Positions 23,914-32,672 are shown, counted from the stretch's first letter. The stretch is DNA of 64,000 bases from Sediminispirochaeta smaragdinae DSM 11293 (GCF_000143985.1 NC_014364.1:1178001-1242000), one strand, 5' to 3'. Numbers and translations are program-made. The notes: generated from the letters alone by a model not told the origin.

Positions 23914-26013
23914 TTATGCAGGAAGCAGGCCTTTGCTTGCGAGCTCATCGGCTACGTCTGCAAGGCCAAGATCTTCCAGGGTTGCCCTGGTCGGAGCTCC
24001 GGTTTTCTTGTCCCAACCGAACTCTTCGTAGAGCATATCCTTCGCAAGTTCCATATCTTCTCGATCCAGTTTATTGGTCCCCTTATCGTAGGGCTTTTTG
24101 TCTTTATCTGCATCAAAAACCCATTTTGGGATCAGATCGTGCTCGTTACGCATATTCATGGTATTCATCTGGCGCATGGTTATCGCACGATGCAGGGTAA
24201 TAAGCTTGAGAGCCTCTTTATCGAGTTCTGCCTCACTGATCTCTTTTCCTGTTGCGAGGGTATAGTATTTTGATTCCATTGCCGTGTCTCCCCTGTAACC
24301 CTTTTCCTTAAGAGGAGATACCGTCATTGGCCACATCCAGTTACAGAGTGTCAGCGAGTCGTGGAGGAAATTCCGTTTTAGGGACCAGGCGGCAAATACG
24401 GCCTTTGGTTTGTTCATCGGGGTATAGTGTCCCGGTTCATCAATAGCTTCTCCGCCACCCCATACTTCGGCCGCGATTTCTTTCTGGATTTCAAGGGGAA
24501 GGCCGCTGCCGAGGAAGTTGTTGTGGGAGTGGTTCTGGGCGTCTCTGTTCTTGATCAGGTTTACCAAGGTTCCCACCTGGGCGTCCGCCTCGTTGGAGTG
24601 GTGATGTGGATACCCGAAGTCCTTGTTCCACAGCCCATATGCTTCTTCGTCCCAGTAGTCGTCCCCGAAACCCCAGCGTTTTGCAAGAAGGTAGGCACCG
24701 TCAGCCATGTGGGAGAACTCTCCTTCCTTCATTGCAATTCTTTGATAGAAATCGAGGAGGAAGGCCGGGTCGCCTGCTTCAAGCAGATCGAAACGAATGC
24801 TGTCGTACTCGGCTTTGGGGAGAACCTTTTTCAGGATACCCTTGTTGTAGGCATAGTTGAAGTCTCTTCCGATCTGGAGGTAATTACACCATATTCCGTA
24901 GTCGTTGGTAATCTGTGCCCCCAGGGCTCTTGCGATCATGAGACCTTCTCCGTTCATGTCCTGGACGCCCTTTATCATAACGGCACCGGGAGAGAAAAAG
25001 CCGACACAGGTGCTGGAGACGTAGGGAGGGTATCCGTACTGTTCCAGTTGAGGGATTTTCATCTGGGAATGGCACCTGATGGGACAGCTGGCGCAGCCAC
25101 CCATACGGACGGTGTACTTTTCCGCCACGTCGGTAAGGTCGAGAATACTCTTAAGGGTCCTAAAACCGATCCTGTTGATATCCTGAGGTGGGTTCGTTCC
25201 CGTTTTTACGGGAGGTTCGGCAGCACCCCAGTATTTGTCTTCGGCAGAGGTCCAACGGGTAGCTGGATTGTTGAATTCGGCCCAGGGCTGGGGAAACTTC
25301 GGCACAACATGCTGGTTGTTGGCACCGATGACGGTGAGATTTTCTCTCATCAGACGCATCCATGCGCCCTTGTCTCCGGCTATCTTTACCGACTGGGTAC
25401 CACGGACACCTATGGCTTTGAGCATCTTGGAACCCATAACATCTCCCAGCCCTCCGCCGTGGTGGCTCGAGCCGGTTCTGATAAAGGATATGGGAATGAG
25501 GTTTTCTCCCGCCTGACCGATGACCGCTGACTGGGCCTGATCTCCCAGTTCTCCGGCAATCTCAGCCATGGTGTAGAAACACCCTTTGCCCCACATCATC
25601 GATGCATCTTCAATAGAAACTTCGTTGTCATTGATCTTGATCCAAACGGGAGAGGATGCCTTCCCCTCAACGATGACGGCGTCCCATCCTGCATATTTCA
25701 ATTCCGAAGCGAAGTATCCGCCGAAGTGGCTGTTGATAACGGCGTTGTATTTGTTCCAGCTGGCAAGAGAAGTGATTGTCATTCTCCCGCTGCAAAGAGC
25801 CCCTGTTCCTGTAAGGGGACCGGTCGAGAAGACCATTTTATTCTCGGGGTCGTGTGCTTTGGTTCCTTCGGGAACCTCATCCCACATAACCTTATACCCA
25901 ATTCCCGATCCGCCGATGTAATCGTAATATTTGGAAGAATCTTCCGCTGATATTTTTCCTGTAGAAAGGTTAACCCGCAGGATTTTTCCTGCCCATCCAC
26001 CTAATGTAGCCAT
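23914..26013 (-). CDS. Aldehyde:ferredoxin oxidoreductase-family enzyme, YdhV-like
   Basis: This 699-residue protein is a tungsten- or molybdenum-bispyranopterin enzyme of the aldehyde ferredoxin oxidoreductase family. The N-terminal domain begins GGWAGKILRVNLSTG, the family start pattern, and the 4Fe-4S ligands are Cys307, Cys310 and Cys314 in CASCPIRC, with a fourth Cys near 336. Length and the adjacent four-cluster ferredoxin resemble E. coli YdhV/YdhY and related oxidoreductases of anaerobes. The physiological substrate is unknown. The protein has no Tat signal of its own. It lies 41 bases downstream of the ferredoxin gene. Confidence 0.9.
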   Translation of the reverse strand: MATLGGWAGKILRVNLSTGKISAEDSSKYYDYIGGSGIGYKVMWDEVPEGTKAHDPENKMVFSTGPLTGTGALCSGRMTITSLASWNKYNAVINSHFGGYFASELKYAGWDAVIVEGKASSPVWIKINDNEVSIEDASMMWGKGCFYTMAEIAGELGDQAQSAVIGQAGENLIPISFIRTGSSHHGGGLGDVMGSKMLKAIGVRGTQSVKIAGDKGAWMRLMRENLTVIGANNQHVVPKFPQPWAEFNNPATRWTSAEDKYWGAAEPPVKTGTNPPQDINRIGFRTLKSILDLTDVAEKYTVRMGGCASCPIRCHSQMKIPQLEQYGYPPYVSSTCVGFFSPGAVMIKGVQDMNGEGLMIARALGAQITNDYGIWCNYLQIGRDFNYAYNKGILKKVLPKAEYDSIRFDLLEAGDPAFLLDFYQRIAMKEGEFSHMADGAYLLAKRWGFGDDYWDEEAYGLWNKDFGYPHHHSNEADAQVGTLVNLIKNRDAQNHSHNNFLGSGLPLEIQKEIAAEVWGGGEAIDEPGHYTPMNKPKAVFAAWSLKRNFLHDSLTLCNWMWPMTVSPLKEKGYRGDTAMESKYYTLATGKEISEAELDKEALKLITLHRAITMRQMNTMNMRNEHDLIPKWVFDADKDKKPYDKGTNKLDREDMELAKDMLYEEFGWDKKTGAPTRATLEDLGLADVADELASKGLLPA

Positions 26014-26054
26014 GTGTCATTGCTCCTTATTTCAATACTCAGAATAAAATCGAA

Positions 26055-26759
26055 CTACGCCTGAAGCGCCTTCTCAAAGCCCTGCTTTTTATAGAGCTCT
26101 ATTGCATCTTCCCAGCTTACAAAGGTGAGTGCGCTGTTCGGACAACCGGCAACACAGGCTGGGTGGCCATAGCAAAGAAGACACTTTGTCGATTTCTTTC
26201 TCTCGGGATCCACCGTTGCCATGCCAAAGGGGCAGGCGCGTTCACAGGAACCACAACCGATACAGATATCGGTATTTACCACCCTTGCACCGGTATTTTC
26301 ATCGGTACTGATTGCCTGAACCGGGCAGGCATTGGCACAATAGGGCTCGGCACACTGCTTACAGGTTTCTCCGTTGAGTTTGAAGTTACCCATCTGTCCG
26401 TCCCTGTAGGCCCAGGCCATGGTAACTCCGCTTTTTCCGTAGTTGAAATTCCTTCCTATCTTTACTCGAGCAATGTAGGGATGCACTTTCCCGTCGTTGG
26501 AGACGGTACAGTTTATTTCACACCGCTTACAACCGGTACAGAGTCTGGAGTCGTGGATGATGGCTCCTGATGCTGTCTCATAGACCCGGATTTCCGGACC
26601 GATGTTTTTCTTTCCGGTTGAAAGACGATACACCAGCGCTCCGACGGCAATTCCCGCCACACCGGCACCGCTGATTTTAAGAAATTCCCGTCGCGCTATT
26701 TTCCGTTCTAGCAATTTCTCCTTTTCTTCGTTAGGTTTTTCTTCTTTTTTTTCGGCCAT
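26055..26759 (-). CDS. Twin-arginine 4Fe-4S ferredoxin, YdhY/HybA-like
   Basis: The 234-residue protein has a Tat signal ARREFLKIS (22-30, Arg23-Arg24) followed by a hydrophobic segment, then 16 Cys in four motifs: Cys74/77/80/84, Cys133/136/141/145, Cys166/169/172/176 and Cys193/196/202/206. This can hold four 4Fe-4S clusters, as in electron-transfer subunits of DMSO-reductase-type enzymes. The hydrophobic segment may stay as a membrane anchor. It is the only obvious Tat substrate in this window and shares an operon with tatA, tatA and tatC. It probably exchanges electrons with the oxidoreductase encoded next. Confidence 0.9.
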   Translation of the reverse strand: MAEKKEEKPNEEKEKLLERKIARREFLKISGAGVAGIAVGALVYRLSTGKKNIGPEIRVYETASGAIIHDSRLCTGCKRCEINCTVSNDGKVHPYIARVKIGRNFNYGKSGVTMAWAYRDGQMGNFKLNGETCKQCAEPYCANACPVQAISTDENTGARVVNTDICIGCGSCERACPFGMATVDPERKKSTKCLLCYGHPACVAGCPNSALTFVSWEDAIELYKKQGFEKALQA

Positions 26760-26800
26760 GTTGTTACTTCTCCCTTATTAAGCTTAACGCGTGTACACAT

Positions 26801-26849
26801 CATCAGAGTATCACCTGCATATTTATTATATGCATTGGGAAATCTGATG
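26801..26849 (-). promoter_or_regulatory. Nested inverted repeats upstream of the ferredoxin gene
   Basis: An outer 7-bp stem, catcaga (26801-26807) with tctgatg (26843-26849), encloses an inner 7-bp stem, tgcatat (26816-26822) with atatgca (26828-26834). The structure lies between a small upstream gene and the ferredoxin start. It may be an RNA element or a protein-binding site. Confidence 0.4.
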
Positions 26850-26858
26850 TGATGCTGT

Positions 26859-27113
26859 TCACGATATTAGCTTCTCTCTTTGTTCCCTTTCCTCTGCATC
26901 CCGTACCTTTTTCCGCGTTACCGGACTCCGGAACATCTTCCAATAGCAGAAGATATTTTTCGATTCGATGTCGTAAAGATAGGCTTGAGCGTCGATTTCC
27001 CGATCGAAGCTCATGAAGATCCCATCTCCCACGACATAGTATCCCTCCGGGCCTTTTTCAACCCTTAGTTTGCCGTCGGTATCTACAGTTTCTCCATCGC
27101 TGAATTCTATCAT
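26859..27113 (-). CDS. Small uncharacterised protein
   Basis: This 84-residue protein is not a family I recognise. It is charged, cytoplasmic by appearance and has the pattern GPEGYYVVGDGIFMSFDREIDA in its middle, written here only as a guide, followed by an Arg/Glu-rich tail. The ATG is preceded by gaaggaggtgcc on the minus strand, one of the best ribosome sites in the region, which supports it as a real gene. It is upstream of the ferredoxin gene on the same strand with a 99-base gap and may be the first gene of the oxidoreductase operon. Confidence 0.65.
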   Translation of the reverse strand: MIEFSDGETVDTDGKLRVEKGPEGYYVVGDGIFMSFDREIDAQAYLYDIESKNIFCYWKMFRSPVTRKKVRDAEEREQREKLIS

Positions 27114-27182
27114 GGCACCTCCTTCATTATTGAGATCATTTCACATAATACATGACTTTAGAAAAATAAATTCTATAATTTC

Positions 27183-27212
27183 ACAATATTTACTTTTTTA
27201 TCGATTTGTCAA
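27183..27212 (-). promoter_or_regulatory. Possible minus-strand promoter for the oxidoreductase operon
   Basis: On the minus strand TTGACA (27212-27207) lies 18 bases before TATTGT (27188-27183). This is about 70 bases upstream of the small gene starting at 27113. Confidence 0.4.
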
Positions 27213-27222
27213 GGATAATCGT

Positions 27223-27250
27223 TTGCACAGAATGAAGAAAAGCTTACAAT
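27223..27250 (+). promoter_or_regulatory. Possible promoter for the DUF364 gene
   Basis: TTGCAC (27223-27228) is 16 bases before TACAAT (27245-27250). A transcript starting near 27257 would have a very short leader before the first ATG at 27267. Confidence 0.4.
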
Positions 27251-27266
27251 TTTTGTTGTCTTTGAT

Positions 27267-28052
27267 ATGATACCCGCCATGAATGAGATGAGCATTGAAG
27301 TTGCGCTGGTTGAATGCGCTGCTGCACGGGCAAAGGGGAGAAGAATACAGTCGATCTGTATCGGCTATAACGTAACCATAGTGGAGCTTGACGACGGATC
27401 CATGGGTACTTCGGCAATGTTGAAGGAGCCGAAGACGGGGACTGAGCATCATGTGGCGGAAGCAGGAACCTTGGTTGGGGCAAAGGCCGACAAGGTGATG
27501 TACTGGCTGTTGGAACATCAGGCTTCGGTAAAGCGAAATGTCGCCCTTGCCACCATCAATGCCGCTTCGGCCATGACCATGTATCCGGAAGAGCAAGGAA
27601 TAACGGCATCGGATCTTCCCCTTATTCACGAGGGAGATGTGCTTGGAATTGTTGGTTACATTGCCCCTATGGTGCGGCGGATGGCCCCGAAAGCCGCGGA
27701 TTTCTTTATTTTTGATAATAGCCTGAATGAGGGGGTATCGCCCCCTGAAAGGCAACCTGAATTGATTCCGAAATGCTCGGTTGTCTGCATCACCGGTACC
27801 AGCTTTTTAAATCATACCGTGAGTACCGTTCTTTCCTATTGTCGGAACGCCCGGGAGGTTGTCATTGTCGGACCAAGTACTCCGCTTTTTCCCGAAGTCT
27901 TTGCCGATACCCCAGTCACCTTTCTTGCCGGCTCCCGCTGGCCCTCAGACAAACGGGAGCAGCTATTTAGCCTATCTTCCCAGGCCGCCGGCGTACACCA
28001 ACTAAGCAGGCTTATGCAGAAGGTAACGATTCCTATTTCCCGTGGTTCATGA
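27267..28052 (+). CDS. DUF4213/DUF364-type putative heavy-metal chelation protein
   Basis: The 261-residue protein resembles DUF364-family proteins: an N-terminal DUF4213-like alpha/beta portion with VKRNVALATINAAS and a C-terminal Rossmann-like portion with VVCITGTSFLNHT and VVIVGPSTPL. Family members occur beside molybdenum, tungsten and iron-sulfur enzymes and are thought to bind metals, but the role is not proven. Three ATG codons (27267, 27279, 27288) are possible starts and none has a ribosome site. The gene ends 20 bases inside the convergent XdhC gene. Confidence 0.78.
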   Translation: MIPAMNEMSIEVALVECAAARAKGRRIQSICIGYNVTIVELDDGSMGTSAMLKEPKTGTEHHVAEAGTLVGAKADKVMYWLLEHQASVKRNVALATINAASAMTMYPEEQGITASDLPLIHEGDVLGIVGYIAPMVRRMAPKAADFFIFDNSLNEGVSPPERQPELIPKCSVVCITGTSFLNHTVSTVLSYCRNAREVVIVGPSTPLFPEVFADTPVTFLAGSRWPSDKREQLFSLSSQAAGVHQLSRLMQKVTIPISRGS

Positions 28053-28809
28053 CCTCCACAAGCTGAGCAACAATTCCGACGGCGATTTCTCCCGGACTGC
28101 TTCCTCCGATCGGTATACCGATGGGACTGACCATCCTGCTTATCTTCTCTTCTTCATAGCCTTCCTGCTTGAGTTCCTTTCTGAGCTTTGCCGCTTTTGT
28201 TCCGCTTGCGATCAATCCAAGGTACTTCCACTCTTTTTTTAGAAAATAGCGGGCAAGGCGAAAATCGGTGGTATGGTCGCGGCTCACGATGACGATGTAG
28301 CTGTGGTCGTCAAGGGACAGAGCATCCTCGATCACCTTTTCGTCGAAGGAGGTAATAATGCTTTCCACACCGGGAAAGCGTTCCTCGTTGGCATACTCTT
28401 CCATCGAGTCGATCAGGACCGTCCTAAAATCCAACTCGCGGGTCATCGAATAGATCGCTTTGCCGATGTGGCCTGCCCCGCAGATGACAAGCTGCTTCCG
28501 CTTTTGAAGCGGTTCGATAAGGTAAGTGACCTTACCACCGCAGGCCATATTAAGGTCCTTGCCCAGATCCTTTTTATAGTAGCGGACCTCTCCTTCCCGG
28601 ATTGCCTCCAGAGCCTCTTCCAGGGCGATATGCTCCAAGGCTCCTCCCCCGATGGTCCCAAACGTCAAATGTCGATCCCCTTTGTCCACCACAAGCATCT
28701 TTGCCCCCGGGATCTGTGGAACCGAACCTATGACCTCGACGATAGTGACAAAGGCAATAGACTCCTCGCTTTTGGCAAATTCCGCGGCAGTCAATATCAA
28801 ATTATCCAT
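28033..28809 (-). CDS. XdhC-family molybdoenzyme maturation factor
   Basis: This 258-residue protein belongs to the XdhC/CoxI family, which binds and delivers (usually sulfurated) molybdenum cofactor to molybdoenzymes. The N-terminal portion shows ATIxSVPQIPG-like sequence (here IGSVPQIPGAKMLV) and GTIGGGALE; the C-terminal Rossmann domain has VICGAGHIGKA. It sits near the aldehyde oxidoreductase genes and may service that enzyme, or a xanthine dehydrogenase whose 2Fe-2S subunit is encoded at 61321-61836. It overlaps DUF364 tail to tail by 20 bases. Confidence 0.85.
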   Translation of the reverse strand: MDNLILTAAEFAKSEESIAFVTIVEVIGSVPQIPGAKMLVVDKGDRHLTFGTIGGGALEHIALEEALEAIREGEVRYYKKDLGKDLNMACGGKVTYLIEPLQKRKQLVICGAGHIGKAIYSMTRELDFRTVLIDSMEEYANEERFPGVESIITSFDEKVIEDALSLDDHSYIVIVSRDHTTDFRLARYFLKKEWKYLGLIASGTKAAKLRKELKQEGYEEEKISRMVSPIGIPIGGSSPGEIAVGIVAQLVEVMNHGK

Positions 28810-28906
28810 ATCGCTACTCCATATGCTATTCTTTGACTAGGGTTTTAGCATAAACACATGCTTTTTTCCAGATGCAGTCGTAGATTTCCCCTTTTTCCGT
28901 TGCTCA

Positions 28907-28935
28907 TTGACATTCAAGACCGTAAAATATATACC
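28907..28935 (+). promoter_or_regulatory. Promoter of the FMN-binding lipoprotein gene
   Basis: TTGACA (28907-28912) and TATACC (28930-28935) are 17 bases apart. The start codon at 28965 is preceded by taggagga. Confidence 0.55.
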
Positions 28936-28964
28936 ATAGTGGTAAAGCTAACTAGGAGGATGCT

Positions 28965-29378
28965 ATGAAGCGTACACTCGTATTGATCGGATCAATGCTT
29001 GTTATTCTTACGTTTGTAACCGCATGCGGAGGGAAGTCCGCCTTCCCCAAGGCTTCGGACAATGTTGCTGTTGCAGAAGAGGGGGCTTTCGATGCCCACG
29101 GCTGGAAGGCCAAGATTGCTATTACTTTTGATGGCGATACAATTACGAAGGTTCAGTTTGACGAATTAAATAAAAAGGGTGATCTAAAGTCTCAGGACAA
29201 GACCTATACGAGCCAGATGGAATCTGCCACCGGTGTAACCCCTGCAGCGGCCAACGAACAGCTTGCCGCCAGCCTTGTGGAAACGCAGGACCTCTCCAAG
29301 GTCGATACCGTTACCGGTGCTACCGATACCACCACGCGTTTTAAGGAACTTGCGGAAAAGGCTCTCTCAAGCCGATAG
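28965..29378 (+). CDS. FMN-binding-domain lipoprotein
   Basis: The 137-residue protein has a lipoprotein signal ending VTAC and a small FMN-binding domain. The motif DTVTGATDTT near residues 108-117 matches the flavinylation sequence recognised by the flavin transferase ApbE, in which the Thr after GA receives FMN. Such extracytoplasmic flavoproteins carry electrons in flavin-based extracellular transfer or Rnf/Nqr-type chains. It is monocistronic, with its own promoter and a strong terminator, and could connect to the exported ferredoxin encoded nearby, but that is inference. Confidence 0.85.
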   Translation: MKRTLVLIGSMLVILTFVTACGGKSAFPKASDNVAVAEEGAFDAHGWKAKIAITFDGDTITKVQFDELNKKGDLKSQDKTYTSQMESATGVTPAAANEQLAASLVETQDLSKVDTVTGATDTTTRFKELAEKALSSR

Positions 29379-29397
29379 ATTCGTTCCATCTCTCTTG

Positions 29398-29437
29398 AAA
29401 AAAGCTGCCTGGAAAAAATTTTCGGGCAGCTTTTTTT
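29398..29437 (+). terminator. Intrinsic terminator of the FMN lipoprotein gene
   Basis: The stem aaaaaagctgcc (29398-29409) with ggcagctttttt (29425-29436) is followed by a T-rich tail. It is about 20 bases after the stop codon and is the clearest intrinsic terminator in this part of the window. Confidence 0.85.
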
Positions 29438-29582
29438 ATAAAAGAGACCCTCAGCTTTCTTGGCTTATATATACGTTATCCATTTCAATGTGCAGGAGAA
29501 GAAAGATACCCCCTCTCCGTGAGCTTGATGAAAATCTTCCAGTGATAGAGAATAGGCAAAACAGCTTTTGGGGAGAAGTCAG

Positions 29583-30644
29583 ATGAACATTACCGGATGG
29601 AAGCTTGATAGGATTTCCGTGGCATTGAAGACTCCTTTTATCACTTCGCTGAGGAGGCTGGATGCCATCGAGAATATCATTCTGACCATCGATAGTGATA
29701 CTCCTTTCTCGGGGCAGGGAGGGGCCGCACCGACGGCGGTGATTACCGGTGATACCTTTGGTTCCATCACCGCTGGTATCGAGCATATCATGACTGCCAT
29801 CATGGGAATGGAGATCGAAAACATCGAAGGCATCATGCAGCGGATACAGACCTCCATGGTCGGCAACAATTCGGCAAAAGCGGCTGTCGACATGGCAGTG
29901 TATGATCTATACGGTAAGCTGTATTCCGCTCCGCTCTACCGGCTTCTGGGGGGCGCACGGGACAGCCTTGCGACCGACCTCACCATAAGCATGAATGAAC
30001 CGGAACAGATGGCGACAGATAGTGCAAGGGCCGCGGGTGAAGGTTTTTCGGTTTTGAAGATTAAATTGGGAAAAGACGTGGCTCGGGACTTTGAAAGGAT
30101 AAAAGCGGTAAGGGATGCTGTGGGGCCTTCCATTTCGCTTCGGATCGATGCGAATCAGGGATGGACGCCGAAGGAAGCCGTCGGGCTTGTTGCGAGGATG
30201 GAGCGGGCGGGGATTAATCCGGAACTTATAGAACAGCCTGTTGCTGCCCGTGATTTTGAGGGTATGTGCTATGTCAGGGAGCGAATCCCCTTTCCCCTCG
30301 TTGCAGACGAGAGTCTCTTTTCTCCTAAGGATGCCATCGATCTCGTGAAGATGCATGCGGCAGATGGTTTCAATATCAAGCTGATGAAATCGGGAGGGAT
30401 CTATAATGCCATGAAGATTGCCGCCATCGCCGAATCGGCAGGTTTATTTTGCATGGTGGGATCCATGATGGAAAGCCATACAGGCCTTACTGCTGCCGCC
30501 CATTTTGCGGCATCACGTGCCGTTGTTCGCATGGTTGATCTTGATGTGCCTCTTTTATGTGCCGAAAAGAAAGAGCATGGCGGAACGGAGTATACAGGGA
30601 GCAGTATTCGTCTACCGGCGGCTGCGGGCCTTGGTCTCGACTGA
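29583..30644 (+). CDS. Dipeptide epimerase (L-Ala-D/L-Glu epimerase type)
   Basis: This 353-residue protein is an enolase-superfamily enzyme of the muconate-lactonising subgroup. The catalytic Lys pair is in LKIKLGKD, the metal ligands are in RIDANQGW, IEQPV and ADESLF, and the second catalytic Lys is in NIKLMKSGG. The set matches L-Ala-D/L-Glu epimerases (YcjG/YkfB), which convert the dipeptide released from murein so that it can be degraded. The ATG at 29583 follows ggggaga; the frame is open from a TTG 15 bases upstream. Its location next to MurQ and AnmK supports a role in cell-wall recycling. Confidence 0.88.
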   Translation: MNITGWKLDRISVALKTPFITSLRRLDAIENIILTIDSDTPFSGQGGAAPTAVITGDTFGSITAGIEHIMTAIMGMEIENIEGIMQRIQTSMVGNNSAKAAVDMAVYDLYGKLYSAPLYRLLGGARDSLATDLTISMNEPEQMATDSARAAGEGFSVLKIKLGKDVARDFERIKAVRDAVGPSISLRIDANQGWTPKEAVGLVARMERAGINPELIEQPVAARDFEGMCYVRERIPFPLVADESLFSPKDAIDLVKMHAADGFNIKLMKSGGIYNAMKIAAIAESAGLFCMVGSMMESHTGLTAAAHFAASRAVVRMVDLDVPLLCAEKKEHGGTEYTGSSIRLPAAAGLGLD

Positions 30645-30662
30645 GAATCCGTTGGAGGCCTT

Positions 30663-31757
30663 TCAGGAAAATTCTCTGGCCAGTGCCGAGTGTAGGCTTC
30701 TCCTGAATGTTTTTATCTTATCGGCAGTTGCAGCTCTTCCGAAATGCACCCTGTTTGTCAGTAGTACCACCGTCAGATCGAGGGAAGGGTCCATCCACAC
30801 GCTAGTCCCCGTGAAGCCTGTGTGTCCGAAGGCTTCGTTGCTAAAGAGTGGTCCTGCGAAAGAGTCTCGATCCTGTACCAAAAAGCCGAAGGCCCGTTTC
30901 GGTGAAAGCCCCTGGGTCTGATTCCCGGTCATCAGGCGTACACTTGCTTCGGAAAGTATGTGCTTACCGTTGAGCATTCCCTCGCAGGAAAACAGCTCCA
31001 GGAGCTTCATGACCCCTTCCGCATTTCCGAACAAGCCTGCATTGCCTCCCATGCCGTCGAGGCAGAACGCGTTCTCGTCATGCACCTCGCCTTTCAGCCA
31101 CCTTTCTCGCCAGGGGCAGTATTCGGTAACGGCGATGTTCTCTTTGATTTCCTTATCGTTGCTTCTTAGGGGATTGAACATAAGGGAAGCTATTTCCCCC
31201 GGAATGGTAACCAGTTGTCTGAAAAGCTCATCCATGTTTTTGCCCGTTATCTTCCTAACCACTTCGGCAAGAAAGATATAGCCCGTGCAGCTGTATATGA
31301 CCTGGGCTCCCGGTTTTACGGTCGGAGTGAGGGAAAAGAGATGCTCGATTGCCTTAGCCCGGTCGATCTCCGCTTCCGTCTCAAAGAGCTTGAATATATC
31401 GGGGACGGGGGGAAGGCCCGAGGTGTGGGTGAAAAGCTGGCCAAGGGAGATGCTGGCGGTTTCCCGCCGAAGGGAAGGAAGGAAAGCCCCGATTTCCGTA
31501 TCCGGAGAAATCTTCTCCTGTTCCATGACGGCAAGGGCCGTGATGCTCGTTGCCAGGGGTTTTGTGAGCGAGGCAAGGTCGAAGATGGTTTCCGACGTCA
31601 TCTCTTCTTTGTACGGATACCGTCGTCTGTATCCGGCGGCCTTGGAGAAAACAACCTTTCCATGCTGCTTTACAAGGAGCACAAAACCGGGAGTCGTCCT
31701 GTCGGCAATGGCCTCATCGAGCGTTGTTTCGATGGTTTTTTCGTTATTTTCCTGCAT
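30663..31757 (-). CDS. Class C beta-lactamase-family serine hydrolase
   Basis: The 364-residue protein has the beta-lactamase/DD-peptidase active-site motif SLTK and a YSCTGY segment in the position of the Tyr motif, with a late HTGFTG that may serve as the KTG-like element. No signal peptide is evident, so it may act in the cytoplasm on imported muropeptides. The start at 31757 was preferred over an upstream in-frame codon at 31868 because the extra residues would lie inside murQ and are low quality. The gene overlaps murQ by 14 bases, which implies coupled expression with murein recycling. Confidence 0.82.
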   Translation of the reverse strand: MQENNEKTIETTLDEAIADRTTPGFVLLVKQHGKVVFSKAAGYRRRYPYKEEMTSETIFDLASLTKPLATSITALAVMEQEKISPDTEIGAFLPSLRRETASISLGQLFTHTSGLPPVPDIFKLFETEAEIDRAKAIEHLFSLTPTVKPGAQVIYSCTGYIFLAEVVRKITGKNMDELFRQLVTIPGEIASLMFNPLRSNDKEIKENIAVTEYCPWRERWLKGEVHDENAFCLDGMGGNAGLFGNAEGVMKLLELFSCEGMLNGKHILSEASVRLMTGNQTQGLSPKRAFGFLVQDRDSFAGPLFSNEAFGHTGFTGTSVWMDPSLDLTVVLLTNRVHFGRAATADKIKTFRRSLHSALAREFS

Positions 31758-32649
31758 GCTTGAGAACCAACCCAATATGTTCTTCGTTTTGTTGAAGCAA
31801 CTTTCGTGCCTCTTGTGCCGAAACCTTGAGCAGCACCGATACGATTGCCACCTTCGGCTTTCTGTCACACGCCAGGAAGGCCTGTTCTGCTACTTCGCTT
31901 GTGCAGTCGCATACCTCTTTTATAAGCCTTATGGACCTGTTTATCAGTTTACTGTTGAGCGGCATCAGGTCGACCATGAAGTTTTTGTACACCTTGCCAA
32001 GCCGTATCATTGCCGCCGTGGTGATCATGTTCAGAACCAGCTTCTGGGCGGTTCCTGATTTCATTCGTGTGGATCCCGTAATAATTTCCGGACCCACATT
32101 GATGAGGATGGTCCTGTCGGCATATGCAAATGTTCGGGAGTTGCTGTTGCTGCTGATGGCGCAGGTGACGGCTCCCTGTTCCCTTCCCCGCTTCAGGGCT
32201 CCTATGACATAGGGGGCATGGCCGCTTGCGGTGATCCCTATCACAATGTCATTGGGGCCGACCTCTTTTTCATCCATGGCGGCCCCTCCTTTTTCTTCGT
32301 CATCTTCGGCCCATTCCACGGCCCTTGTCAAGGCTTCCTGGCCTCCGGCAATAATCCCCTGAATCATTTTGGGATCGGTTCCGAAGGTCGGGGGACACTC
32401 CGAAGCATCGAGAACTCCTAATCGTCCTGATGTCCCTGCCCCTACATAAAAAAGCCGTCCGCCACGACGAAAGGCTTTGACAGCATCATCAACGACATCG
32501 GCAATGGAGTCGAGGGCCTTTTCGATGACCAGCGGAACCTTTTTGTCTGCTTCGTTTATTATTTTGAGAATCTCTATTGTCGACTTTGTATCGATATCTT
32601 GAGAAGCCGGATTTGCCTGTTCTGTCGTGAGGTTTCCCAAATAATCCAT
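31744..32649 (-). CDS. murQ: N-acetylmuramic acid 6-phosphate etherase
   Basis: This 301-residue protein is MurQ: it cleaves the lactyl ether of MurNAc-6-phosphate to give GlcNAc-6-phosphate and D-lactate. The family signature YVGAGTSGRLGVLDASECPPTF is divided over the SIS-domain loop (key residues Gly-Ala-Gly-Thr-Ser and the Glu in ASECP), and GITASGHAPYV follows. The start at 32649 has an aggagat site; upstream in-frame sequence belongs to anmK read in another frame. It lies 23 bases downstream of anmK, giving the classical AnmK-MurQ pair. Confidence 0.95.
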   Translation of the reverse strand: MDYLGNLTTEQANPASQDIDTKSTIEILKIINEADKKVPLVIEKALDSIADVVDDAVKAFRRGGRLFYVGAGTSGRLGVLDASECPPTFGTDPKMIQGIIAGGQEALTRAVEWAEDDEEKGGAAMDEKEVGPNDIVIGITASGHAPYVIGALKRGREQGAVTCAISSNSNSRTFAYADRTILINVGPEIITGSTRMKSGTAQKLVLNMITTAAMIRLGKVYKNFMVDLMPLNSKLINRSIRLIKEVCDCTSEVAEQAFLACDRKPKVAIVSVLLKVSAQEARKLLQQNEEHIGLVLKHAGK

Positions 32650-32672
32650 GTTCGTTATATCTCCTGTTCGTT

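Noticed and set aside
24427-25530. Long plus-strand open frame of 367 codons
   Set aside because: Antisense to the aldehyde oxidoreductase gene; its translation has no family motif.
31758-31868. Longer N-terminus for the beta-lactamase-like protein
   Set aside because: The extra 37 residues are read inside murQ and look like out-of-frame translation; the internal ATG at 31757 fits better.
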